Below, one piece after another: positions 1-5,870 of a DNA stretch of 7,105 nucleotides. This DNA comes from Phycisphaerae bacterium (GTDB lineage Bacteria > Planctomycetota > Phycisphaerae > Sedimentisphaerales > UBA12454), in assembly GCA_028712345.1 (NCBI GenBank), contig JAQTQF010000094.1, positions 1 through 7,105 of the forward strand, in the 5' to 3' direction. How positions within the stretch are numbered: position 1 is the first letter of the stretch; each line of letters starts with the position of its first letter. The position numbers and the translations under genes were made by a program. The notes under the pieces were generated by a model, which searched no databases, was not told where the DNA came from, and worked only from the letters and a program-made list of their open reading frames with translations.

Positions 1-61
1 AAAGCCCTATTTCTTCGAGCATCTGTTTTTGCTGCTGGACTGTATTTGAAATAAATGGCAT
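1..61 (-). CDS. gcvPA: Glycine dehydrogenase (decarboxylating) subunit 1, N-terminal fragment
   Basis: Only the first 20 codons and one base are present; the gene continues beyond the left edge. The translation from the ATG at 59-61 is MPFISNTVQQQKQMLEEIGL, which fits the conserved opening of the split P-protein alpha subunit (M-P-[FY]-I-x-N-T ... M-L-x-x-I-G). An SD-like GGTGA (66-70) precedes the ATG by four bases. In the family, GcvPA and GcvPB together form the PLP-dependent P-protein, which decarboxylates glycine and passes the aminomethyl group to the lipoyl arm of GcvH. Its place downstream of gcvT and gcvH on the same strand agrees with this, although a 406-base spacer intervenes. No catalytic residue can be checked, because the PLP lysine lies in GcvPB, outside the window. 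Confidence 0.85.
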   Translation of the reverse strand, partial: MPFISNTVQQQKQMLEEIGL

Positions 62-93
62 CACTTCACCAAAAAATATTTTTTAACAATGTT

Positions 94-121
94 AATTTAC
101 CCGCTGTTTAGTTTTTGTCAT
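94..121 (-). promoter_or_regulatory. Weak candidate promoter for gcvPA
   Basis: On the minus strand ATGACA (116-121, 5 of 6 to the -35 consensus) is followed after 16 bases by TAAATT (94-99, 4 of 6 to TATAAT), about 33 bases upstream of the gcvPA ATG. A small palindrome, TTAAC-AAT-GTTAA, lies at 83-95 between the -10 and the gene. The -35 hexamer belongs to a TGTCATTCCCGCG sequence that looks like the end of a dispersed repeat. In an A/T-rich spacer such matches occur by chance, so this is tentative. Confidence 0.25.
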
Positions 122-135
122 TCCCGCGAAATTTA

Positions 136-150
136 TCCGCCTCTGGCGGA
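136..150. repeat. Perfect short inverted repeat
   Basis: TCCGCC (136-141) and GGCGGA (145-150) pair around a three-base loop. The same TCCGCC/GGCGGA arms recur at 341-376 in this spacer, which points to a dispersed intergenic motif. There is no T-tract, so it is not an obvious terminator. Confidence 0.6.
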
Positions 151-171
151 CTTCGGCAGGGTTCGTTTAGC

Positions 172-190
172 CGTCGCCGGCACGGCGACG
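172..190. repeat. Perfect 8-bp GC-rich inverted repeat
   Basis: CGTCGCCG (172-179) and CGGCGACG (183-190) form an eight-base-pair stem around the loop GCA. TTAGCC lies on both flanks (167-172 and 194-199). It is a strong cruciform or RNA hairpin without a following U-tract on either strand. Confidence 0.65.
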
Positions 191-340
191 CGGTTAGCCC
201 CGTCATCTTGTATAACGGGGTTCATAAAACTCCATCGCCGACCTGTCGCGTCGAAATGCAGTGAAGACGGAAGGCGATTCCACAGTTTTTCACTTTTCAC
301 TTTTACTTTTTAACTTCTTTATATTTTTTAACAGTGTAAA

Positions 341-376
341 TCCGCCTGTCCTGCCATAGCCTTTGGCGACGGCGGA
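341..376. repeat. Imperfect inverted repeat with TCCGCC/GGCGGA ends
   Basis: TCCGCC at 341-346 pairs with GGCGGA at 371-376, and GTC (348-350) pairs with GAC (368-370) across a one-base bulge. It shares its arm sequence with the hairpin at 136-150. On the minus strand, downstream of gcvH, the stem is not followed by a U-run, so terminator activity is doubtful. Confidence 0.5.
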
Positions 377-420
377 TGTTAATCAGTGTCTAAAAACAAC
401 AGCGTTAATCCGCGCCTCTT

Positions 421-467
421 CATTTTTGATTTTTTATTTGTATTTTTTATCTTTGATTTTTTATGTT
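421..467. repeat. T-rich low-complexity tract with direct repeat
   Basis: TTTGATTTTTTAT occurs at 425-437 and again at 452-464, 27 bases apart, within an almost pure A/T stretch that starts at the gcvH stop codon. On the transcribed (minus) strand it is A-rich. It may be slippage-derived low-complexity DNA; no function can be assigned. Confidence 0.5.
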
Positions 468-848
468 TTATATTGTTTTAAGGTATTCCTCATACGCATC
501 GGCATTTAAAAGATTTTTTACCCCGGCCGGCTGTGAAATTTTAATTTTACATATCCAGCCCGACTCATAGCAATCCTGATTTACAAGTTCCGGCTGCGAT
601 GAAAGCACATCATTAACCTCCGTTATTTCTCCTGCCAGCGGACTGTAAACATCGCTCGCCGCCTTTGAACTTTCGACAGCGGCAAGAACATCGTGCGACT
701 TAACCTGCTTGCCGGCAGAAGGAAGCTCGACAAATGTAACTTCGCTCAGCGAACGCTGAGCATGATCCGTTATCCCGATTGTCGCGAATTCGCCGTCAAT
801 CTGCGCCCATTCGTGGTCTTTTGTGTAATAAAGATTCTTTGGAACCAT
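468..848 (-). CDS. gcvH: Glycine cleavage system H protein
   Basis: The 126-residue product has the usual H-protein length and fold pattern. It opens with the typical Y-Y-T-K-D-H-E-W segment (residues 7-14), followed by G-I-T-D-H-A-Q (25-31). The lipoylation site is VESSKAASDVYSP, with Lys62 as the predicted lipoyl-lysine and the conserved SP-x-x-G-E-I turn after it. In the family this protein carries the aminomethyl group from P-protein to T-protein and is reoxidised by the L-protein. The ATG at 846-848 is secured by a near-perfect SD, GGAGGTGA (853-860), four bases upstream. It follows gcvT by 15 bases, so the two are surely co-transcribed. The C-terminal part (residues 96-126) is a little divergent but ends normally at a TAA (468-470). 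Confidence 0.97.
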   Translation of the reverse strand: MVPKNLYYTKDHEWAQIDGEFATIGITDHAQRSLSEVTFVELPSAGKQVKSHDVLAAVESSKAASDVYSPLAGEITEVNDVLSSQPELVNQDCYESGWICKIKISQPAGVKNLLNADAYEEYLKTI

Positions 849-863
849 AACTTCACCTCCATA

Positions 864-2042
864 TTAAAACTTTTCAAATCTATCGACAGTTAATCCTTTC
901 ATATCAGCGATTAACCTGTCGCAAATCGCAACTCTGTCTTTCTTGCCATCCTCGATATGCTGCTTATTTCTCGCTAAATAATAAACACCGACTTTATCGC
1001 CAAAAATAGCGTATCCTTTTTTAACCAATCCGAGCAAAACCTGTTTATCTTCAACTTTGGCACAGCTCAAAACATTGCCGATACATCGACCATCTTTATT
1101 TACAAGTCCGTCAAGCTGCCTAATTGGTCTTATTCCTTTGCTGCCGTCGAATTTAAATCTCGCCACCTCGGTCTCAATTGGCAGTTTTTTCATTATTTCT
1201 TCTTTGCCGATGAAACATTTTTTCTCCAGCTTCACCGCCCAGTCATATCCGGCCTGGAACGGCGAAATGCTGAAATCCCCTGCAAGCTCGTGCCCATACA
1301 AAGGCAGACCCGCTTCAATCCGCAAACTATCCCTTGCCCCAAGTCCGCAAGGCACAACCCCGAATTTTTTGCCCTCTTCGAGTATGATATCCCAAAGCCC
1401 CCCCGCCTTGTCGGGATGAACGAAAAGTTCAAAACCGACTTTCGCGCCGGTATAACCCGTCCTCGAAACAATCAGGTCATATCCCTTCGCTTTTACACTG
1501 ACAAAATGCAAGGGCTTAATCCCGCTGACATCGACGGCAAAAATATCTTCCAGGCACTTAGCCGAAGCAGGCCCCTGCAGCGCAATATCAACTTTGGCAT
1601 CAGGAAGCGAGGGATTTTTAAGGTCCGTTACCTGATACTCCCGGCCTGGGTCAATATCGATTTTCTCAACCGTAACAATATTGAGCCAGTTTTTGACATT
1701 CTGCTCATTGGATGCGTTAGCGACAACCATAAAATTATCATCTTTAATGCAATAGATTATTATGTCGTCAATAATTTGGCCTGCCGGATTGAGAATATAG
1801 GAATACTGAGCCTTGCCGGGCTTTAACATTGAAATGTCATTAGTTGAGACAACATTCAAAAAATTCGCCGCGTCTTTTCCGCTGACCTTCAAAACCGCCA
1901 TATGCGTACAATCAAAAACTCCAGCCGCATTGCGAACCGCCGCGTGTTCTGCACTGATGGATTGATACCACAAAGGCATCATCCAGCCGGCAAAAGGTAC
2001 AATCTGAGCTTTACCGGCAAGGGCCGCGTGCTTTTCAAACAA
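864..2042 (-). CDS. gcvT: Glycine cleavage system T protein (aminomethyltransferase)
   Basis: T-protein transfers the methylene unit from aminomethyl-H-protein to tetrahydrofolate and releases ammonia. Counting from the TTG at 2040-2042 (392 residues), the conserved blocks are F-A-G-W-M-M-P (17-23), H-A-A-V-R-N-A-A-G-V-F-D (33-44), the N-x-x-G-x-I-x-D-D folate-site segment with Asp92/Asp93, S-R-T-G-Y-T-G (193-199), and G-A-R-D-S-L-R-I-E-A-G (235-245). The C-terminal barrel is diverged from about residue 335 onward. The TTG start is doubtful: the frame stays open upstream, and residues E-A-K-K-T-V precede L-F-E-K-H, matching the usual K-K-T-x-L-[FY]-x-x-H opening of the family. Initiation at ATT (2073-2075) or CTG (2067-2069), both after an AAAGG (2080-2084), is more plausible biologically. 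Identity is secure; the exact N-terminus is not. Confidence 0.95.
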   Translation of the reverse strand: MFEKHAALAGKAQIVPFAGWMMPLWYQSISAEHAAVRNAAGVFDCTHMAVLKVSGKDAANFLNVVSTNDISMLKPGKAQYSYILNPAGQIIDDIIIYCIKDDNFMVVANASNEQNVKNWLNIVTVEKIDIDPGREYQVTDLKNPSLPDAKVDIALQGPASAKCLEDIFAVDVSGIKPLHFVSVKAKGYDLIVSRTGYTGAKVGFELFVHPDKAGGLWDIILEEGKKFGVVPCGLGARDSLRIEAGLPLYGHELAGDFSISPFQAGYDWAVKLEKKCFIGKEEIMKKLPIETEVARFKFDGSKGIRPIRQLDGLVNKDGRCIGNVLSCAKVEDKQVLLGLVKKGYAIFGDKVGVYYLARNKQHIEDGKKDRVAICDRLIADMKGLTVDRFEKF

Positions 2043-2114
2043 AACTGTCTTTTTCGCTTCTGTCGTCAGGGGAATATCGCCTTTATTTGTTGGTGTTCCG
2101 GCGGAATGGTATTA

Positions 2115-2142
2115 AATCTAAGCAAAATTATATGCTTGTCAA
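2115..2142 (-). promoter_or_regulatory. Sigma-70-like promoter of the gcvT operon
   Basis: On the minus strand a perfect -35 TTGACA (2137-2142) is followed after 16 bases by TAGATT (2115-2120, 4 of 6 to TATAAT). Transcription would begin near 2108, giving a leader of about 33 bases to ATT at 2075 or 66 bases to the TTG at 2042. The promoter sits just past the clpC terminator, so gcvT-gcvH form their own unit. The leader is too short to hold a glycine riboswitch. Confidence 0.65.
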
Positions 2143-2203
2143 ATAGAAAATTTTTTATCTGCAGAATTCCCGAAAACAGCCGTTTTGATTTTTAATAGCC
2201 GAT

Positions 2204-2237
2204 AAAAAAACCCGACCTGTTGCCACAGCAGGCCGGG
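2204..2237 (-). terminator. Rho-independent terminator of clpC
   Basis: Read on the minus strand, CCCGGCCTG and CAGGTCGGG form a nine-base-pair stem with one G-U pair around a nine-base loop, followed at once by seven T residues (2204-2210). It starts about 38 bases past the clpC stop codon. This is a textbook intrinsic terminator and separates clpC from the gcvT promoter. Confidence 0.9.
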
Positions 2238-2275
2238 GTAAATGATGGGATTAGCTTGATTTATCTATTTAAAAC

Positions 2276-4831
2276 TCATTGGGTAGGCGCAACATCTTCT
2301 GTAGGTTCGCCGCCGTTGGCAGCCCCCGCGTGAGCAGGCTCATCGGCAGGTCTTTCCTCTTTCAAACCTTCAAATCTTAAATGGTCCTCGTCTTGAACAT
2401 CGATTTTGATGGTATTTTTGTCTTTGAATGTGCCTCGGAGTATATTTTCACTCAACGGATCCTCGATATACCGCTCGATTGCACGACGCAGCGGGCGAGC
2501 ACCGAATTCAGGGTTATAGCCTTTGTCGATGAGGAATTCCTTGGCCGCGTCAGATGTCTGAAGCTTATAGCCCTGTTTGGTGAGTCGTTTGAAAATCTTC
2601 TTGAGCTCGTAATCGACTATAATTGTCAGGTTTTCCCTCGTAAGAGCGTGGAAAACGATGACATCATCGAGACGATTAAGGAATTCCGGACGGAAGTGTC
2701 TTTCAACTTCCTTCTGGAGCATTTCTTTCATCTTTTCGTAATTTGCTTCAGCCGTGCGTTTCCCAAATCCGAATCCGGACTGGTTCTTTATCAAATCGGC
2801 GCCTATATTGCTTGTCATAATAAGGATGACATTCTTGAAATCGATATGCCTGCCGAAGCTGTCGGTCAGTCTGCCCTCTTCCATTATCTGCAGCAGCATA
2901 TTATAGACATCAGAATGTGCCTTTTCAATTTCATCCAGCAGCAGCACCGCATAAGGTCTCCTGCGAATTCTCTCTGTCAACTGTCCGCCCTCTTCGTATC
3001 CGACATAGCCGGGAGGCGCCCCGACAAGGCGGGACACATTGTGTTTTTCCATATATTCGCTCATATCAATCTGAATGAGCGCATCTTCATCGCCGAACAT
3101 AAATTCTGCGATTGCTCTGGCGAGGAGAGTTTTGCCGACGCCGCTTGGTCCGATGAAAATGAAAGAACCCATTGGGCGATTCGGGTCTTTCAGGCCGCTT
3201 CTTCCCCTGCGAACAGCCTTAGATATAGCGGTGACGGCTTCGTCCTGGCTGACGACCCTCTTGTGGAGTTCTCCTTCCAGTTCAATCAGTCTTTCGGCTT
3301 CGTGTCTTTCAAGTCTCTTAAGAGGAACGCCTGTCATTTTGCTGACGACATCGGCGATAATTTCGGTGTCAACTTCTCCTGCCGTTTCCTTATTCTTGTC
3401 ATACCACTGCTTTTGAACTTCGGCTTTTTCGTCGAGAAGTTTCTGACTCTCATCTCTAAGCGCGGCGGCCCGCTCGTAATCGGCGTTCTTTACGGCTTCA
3501 TCTTTTTCGAGCTGAATTTTTTCTATTTTTCGTTCGATTTCGGCCAAGTCCGGAGGCGTGGTCGTATTTTTCAATCTGACATTCGCGCCGGCCTCGTCGA
3601 TAACATCGATGGCCTTGTCCGGCAGACATCTGCCTGTAATATACCTGCTCGAAAGTTCAACCGCCTGATACAGAGCTTCATTACTGAAAGTTACCCGGTG
3701 ATGCGCCTCGTAGCGGTCGCGAAGACCTTTTAATATCTCAAGCGTCTCCTCCTGGCTCGGAGGCTCAACTATAATCGTCTGGAATCTTCGTTCAAGAGCG
3801 GCGTCTTTTTCGATATATTTTCTGTATTCGTCGAAAGTCGTGGCTCCGATACACTGGACTTCGCCTCTCGAAAGAGCTGGTTTTAATACATTCGATGCGT
3901 CAATCGCACCCTCTGCTCCGCCTGCTCCGACGAGTGTATGCAGTTCGTCAACGAAGAGGACGACATTTTTCGCCCGCTTTACTTCGTTAATAACGGCTTT
4001 GATTCGTTCCTCAAATTGGCCGCGGTATTTAGTTCCTGCAACCATTAACGCAAGGTCAAGCGAAACAATTCTCTTATCGTGCAGAATTTCCGGAATTTGT
4101 TTGTCATTTATCCGCTGAGCAAGTCCTTCGACGATGGCAGTTTTTCCGACGCCTGCTTCGCCGATGAGTACAGGATTGTTTTTCGTTCTTCGGCAGAGAA
4201 TCTGAATCAGTCTTTCGATTTCAGTTTTTCTTCCGATGACCGGATCGAGTTCTCCCTCTGCGGCAAGCGAAGTCAAATCTCTGCCGAAACTGTCGAGCGC
4301 GGGGGTACGGCTCTTTTGCTGCGGCGAATGCTTCGCAGAACCCGCATCCATCTTCATTCCAAGTGAAGGCATTTCGGAACTGCCGTTATCAACGCCGGCA
4401 CCAAGAATATTGAGAACTTCCTGGCGAATGTCTTCGAGTTTCAAACCGATCCCCATCAGCACCTGAGCGGCAATGCCCTCGGTTTCACGGAGCAGGCCTA
4501 AAAGCAGATGCTCGGTACCAATATAGTTATGGTTAAGAGAACGGGCCTCTTCGATTGCGTATTCGATAACTTTTTTGGCGCGGGGGGTGTGGGGCAGCTT
4601 GCCCATCGTTACCATATCCGGGCCAGACTTGACGAGTTTTTCAACCTCAAGACGAAGTTTCTTAATATCAACATCAAGATTCTTCAGGACATTGGCGCCG
4701 ACACCGGAGCCTTCCTTGACAAGACCAAGGAGAATGTGTTCCGTGCCGATGTATTCGTGATTAAAACGCTGAGCCTCCTGATTGGCCAACGCCATAACCT
4801 TTCTTGCCCTGTCTGTGAACCGTTCAAACAT
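2276..4831 (-). CDS. clpC: ATP-dependent Clp protease ATP-binding subunit ClpC
   Basis: This 851-residue Hsp100 unfoldase is complete. Two Clp N-terminal repeats span about residues 1-145. AAA module 1 has Walker A GEAGVGKT (224-231), Walker B VLFVDE with Asp296-Glu297, and arginine residues 348-349 in E-R-R-F. The middle region (about 425-480) carries the short ClpC-type coiled coil with a UVR-like segment, N-A-D-Y-E-R-A-A-x-L-R-D (449-460). AAA module 2 has Walker A GPSGVGKT (561-568), Walker B LLLDE (Asp633-Glu634) and sensor-2 G-A-R (777-779). S-G-F-G-F-G (685-690) lies where the ClpP-binding loop is expected, so a ClpP partner is likely. The short middle domain argues against ClpB. The ATG at 4829-4831 follows GAGGT (4836-4840). 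The last 25 residues are Ala/Pro/Glu-rich and probably disordered. In the family it unfolds regulatory or damaged cytoplasmic proteins for ClpP. Confidence 0.97.
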   Translation of the reverse strand: MFERFTDRARKVMALANQEAQRFNHEYIGTEHILLGLVKEGSGVGANVLKNLDVDIKKLRLEVEKLVKSGPDMVTMGKLPHTPRAKKVIEYAIEEARSLNHNYIGTEHLLLGLLRETEGIAAQVLMGIGLKLEDIRQEVLNILGAGVDNGSSEMPSLGMKMDAGSAKHSPQQKSRTPALDSFGRDLTSLAAEGELDPVIGRKTEIERLIQILCRRTKNNPVLIGEAGVGKTAIVEGLAQRINDKQIPEILHDKRIVSLDLALMVAGTKYRGQFEERIKAVINEVKRAKNVVLFVDELHTLVGAGGAEGAIDASNVLKPALSRGEVQCIGATTFDEYRKYIEKDAALERRFQTIIVEPPSQEETLEILKGLRDRYEAHHRVTFSNEALYQAVELSSRYITGRCLPDKAIDVIDEAGANVRLKNTTTPPDLAEIERKIEKIQLEKDEAVKNADYERAAALRDESQKLLDEKAEVQKQWYDKNKETAGEVDTEIIADVVSKMTGVPLKRLERHEAERLIELEGELHKRVVSQDEAVTAISKAVRRGRSGLKDPNRPMGSFIFIGPSGVGKTLLARAIAEFMFGDEDALIQIDMSEYMEKHNVSRLVGAPPGYVGYEEGGQLTERIRRRPYAVLLLDEIEKAHSDVYNMLLQIMEEGRLTDSFGRHIDFKNVILIMTSNIGADLIKNQSGFGFGKRTAEANYEKMKEMLQKEVERHFRPEFLNRLDDVIVFHALTRENLTIIVDYELKKIFKRLTKQGYKLQTSDAAKEFLIDKGYNPEFGARPLRRAIERYIEDPLSENILRGTFKDKNTIKIDVQDEDHLRFEGLKEERPADEPAHAGAANGGEPTEDVAPTQ

Positions 4832-4884
4832 AACTACCTCATTTCTAAAGGCTTAACTTAATCAGCCTATCACTGCCTTCCGGT

Positions 4885-4913
4885 ATTTTAGCCGGTTTAG
4901 GTAAGGCTGTAAA
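4885..4913 (-). promoter_or_regulatory. Sigma-70-like promoter of clpC
   Basis: On the minus strand TTTACA (4908-4913) and TAAAAT (4885-4890) are separated by exactly 17 bases, each matching consensus at 5 of 6 positions. The predicted start near 4878 leaves a leader of about 46 bases before the clpC ATG. No CIRCE element (HrcA site) or HspR-type inverted repeat is visible around it, so heat-shock control by those repressors is not supported. Confidence 0.7.
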
Positions 4914-4932
4914 GAAGATAACAGCAAATCAA

Positions 4933-4953
4933 CCCCCGCCACAGGTGCGGGGG
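4933..4953. repeat. GC-rich hairpin upstream of clpC promoter
   Basis: CCCCCGC (4933-4939) and GCGGGGG (4947-4953) pair perfectly around a seven-base loop, about 20 bases upstream of the clpC -35. Neither strand has a following T-run. It looks like a dispersed intergenic palindrome. Confidence 0.6.
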
Positions 4954-4981
4954 CTAAACAACTTCAATAATATATGTTTTT

Positions 4982-5017
4982 TGCGGCGGGATGTTCAAAT
5001 TATAGGACCCTGCCGCA
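4982..5017. repeat. Nine-bp hairpin with A/T-rich loop
   Basis: TGCGGC-GGG (4982-4990) pairs with CCC-T-GCCGCA (5008-5017) with a single bulged T, around a 17-base A/T-rich loop. The loop contains a perfect TATAAT on the minus strand (4999-5004), but there is no matching -35 hexamer at 16-18 bases. It is flanked by T6 on its left and GTTTT on its right, so it could act as a weak bidirectional terminator between divergent units, though both neighbours start rather than end here. Confidence 0.5.
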
Positions 5018-5060
5018 GTTTTCGCAGTCGTCTGCTGAGTTTATCGACAAAAAAGGGGGC

Positions 5061-5102
5061 GAACTTTGGGGTTTGGTGAGGAAAATTTGCGGAATTTTGG
5101 GG
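5061..5102 (+). repeat. Spaced direct repeat in G-rich stretch
   Basis: GAACTTTGGGG (5061-5071) and GAATTTTGGGG (5092-5102) match at 10 of 11 positions and are spaced 31 bases start to start, close to three helical turns. They end five bases before the candidate -35 at 5108. Other G runs lie at 5055-5059, 5075-5076 and 5080-5081. This could be a paired activator site or merely G-rich sequence. Confidence 0.35.
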
Positions 5103-5107
5103 ACAAT

Positions 5108-5136
5108 TTGACAAAAATCAGCCCATCTATTAGGCT
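5108..5136 (+). promoter_or_regulatory. Candidate promoter of the phosphatase-ridA unit
   Basis: A perfect TTGACA (5108-5113) is followed after 17 bases by TAGGCT (5131-5136), which matches TATAAT at only three positions. A strong -35 with a poor -10 suits a promoter that needs help from an activator. The predicted start near 5143 falls within the palindrome at 5137-5151, which could serve as an operator. The leader would be about 70 bases. Confidence 0.4.
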
Positions 5137-5151
5137 TACTTATTCTAAGTA
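5137..5151. promoter_or_regulatory. Perfect palindrome at the predicted transcription start
   Basis: TACTTA (5137-5142) and TAAGTA (5146-5151) are a perfect inverted repeat around TTC. It begins directly after the candidate -10, where a repressor site would block initiation. No regulator can be named from the sequence. Confidence 0.35.
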
Positions 5152-5165
5152 GCATAAAATTGAAT

Positions 5166-5192
5166 TTTTCGCCGGTTTAAAAGGCGTGAAAA
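5166..5192 (+). other. Leader hairpin before the phosphatase gene
   Basis: TTTTCGCC (5166-5173) pairs with GGC-GT-GAAAA (5183-5192) with a two-base bulge and a nine-base loop. It ends 10 bases upstream of the SD sequence and could affect leader stability or translation. Support is structural only. Confidence 0.25.
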
Positions 5193-5211
5193 CTTAGGAT
5201 TCGGAGACTAA

Positions 5212-5835
5212 ATGCTTTATCGCTTACTTTTATTGGCAGCGTTGTGTATTGTTTTTGCAGGATGCAAAAAGAGCTCTTTTCCGTCTCAAAGCACCACCGG
5301 TGCGACGGCTTATGCGCCGCAAAGCAGTTCTTCGGCTAAGCCGATTTTACCTGCACAAAGCGATTACTATCAGATAATCGAAAAGACAGACGGGGTTAAA
5401 AGCTTTGTGGTCAAGTACGATAATAACTTTTACAGAGGAGGCGAGATTGTTTCCGAAGAGGGGTTCCAAAAGCTCCAAAAGCTCGGCATAAAGACAATAG
5501 TCAGTATAACGCCTACGGATTTTGAAAAGGATACTGCAAAGAAATATGGTATTGCCGTCAGGGAACTGGCGTTTGAACCGACGGCGTTTGATTCCAACGA
5601 CATAGAACAATATCTTGGAATAATTAAACGAAACGAAGGACCGTTTTATGTTCACTGCCACAGCGGTCTGCACAGAGCCGGAGCGTTCGGATTAATATAT
5701 CGTTTGGCGATAAACCAATGGGAATTTGACAGGGCTCTGATAGAGTTCGGAAATCTTGGCGGAAGTTTGCTGGATGACCAAAGAATGATTTCCGCCGTTA
5801 AACAATGGCACGAAAAACAAAAAGCTGATGAGTAA
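5212..5835 (+). CDS. Predicted lipoprotein, dual-specificity-phosphatase-like
   Basis: This 207-residue protein begins with a lipoprotein signal peptide: one Arg, a hydrophobic run (5-16) and the lipobox F-A-G-C with Cys18 as the lipidated residue. A Ser/Ala/Pro/Gln-rich linker (about 21-50) follows. The rest resembles a cysteine-dependent DSP/PTP domain: F-Y-R-G-G-E (73-78), E-E-G-F-Q-K-L-Q-K-L-G-I-K-T-I-V (82-97), and the C-x5-R P-loop HCHSGLHRAG with Cys149 and Arg155. Asp127 or Asp130 could be the general acid. In most such enzymes the P-loop Arg is followed by Ser or Thr; here it is Ala156. It would act outside the cytoplasmic membrane, and the substrate is unknown. The ATG at 5212 follows GGAG (5203-5206). 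ridA starts 35 bases downstream, so co-transcription is likely. The family call is fairly sure, but activity is not proven. Confidence 0.85.
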   Translation: MLYRLLLLAALCIVFAGCKKSSFPSQSTTGATAYAPQSSSSAKPILPAQSDYYQIIEKTDGVKSFVVKYDNNFYRGGEIVSEEGFQKLQKLGIKTIVSITPTDFEKDTAKKYGIAVRELAFEPTAFDSNDIEQYLGIIKRNEGPFYVHCHSGLHRAGAFGLIYRLAINQWEFDRALIEFGNLGGSLLDDQRMISAVKQWHEKQKADE

Positions 5836-5870
5836 ATGAGCAGATGAATGATAGAGGAAAGGATTTTTAG

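Larger units (their letters stand above)
62..467. other. Repeat-rich spacer between gcvH and gcvPA, no credible gene
   Basis: This 406-base stretch separates two genes that are normally adjacent or nearly so. The open frame at 89-313 (plus) has low-complexity, repeat-derived translation and no recognisable domain, so I do not call it. The spacer holds a repeat-like end (116-130), three hairpins (136-150, 172-190, 341-376), a 16-base direct repeat with two mismatches (330-345 and 398-413, AACAGTGTAAATCCGC and AACAGCGTTAATCCGC), and two T-rich tracts (about 285-330 and 421-467). The mosaic looks like accumulated short dispersed repeats rather than a decayed gene. Confidence 0.7.

Noticed and set aside
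89..313. A 74-codon plus-strand open frame in the gcvH-gcvPA spacer
   Set aside because: It runs through palindromes and CTTTTCAC-type low-complexity sequence, has no SD, and its translation resembles no protein.
2043..2114. Glycine riboswitch upstream of gcvT
   Set aside because: The leader from the predicted start (about 2108) is at most 66 bases and lacks the conserved aptamer core; a single glycine aptamer needs roughly 100 bases and would have to overlap the promoter and the clpC terminator.
2381..3733. A 450-codon open frame antisense to clpC
   Set aside because: It is the reverse-strand shadow of a highly conserved gene. Its translation has no recognisable domain and odd composition, and I saw no promoter or SD for it.
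4832..4930. CIRCE or other heat-shock operator controlling clpC
   Set aside because: No TTAGCACTC-N9-GAGTGCTAA or HspR-type inverted repeat is present; only a plain sigma-70-like promoter is visible.
4933..4953. Intrinsic terminator in the divergent spacer
   Set aside because: The stem is good, but neither strand has a T-run after it, and no gene ends here.
5041..5049. DnaA-box-like TTATCGACA suggesting an origin
   Set aside because: It is a single near-match (8 of 9) with no cluster of boxes, no AT-rich unwinding element and no dnaA, dnaN or gyrB nearby.
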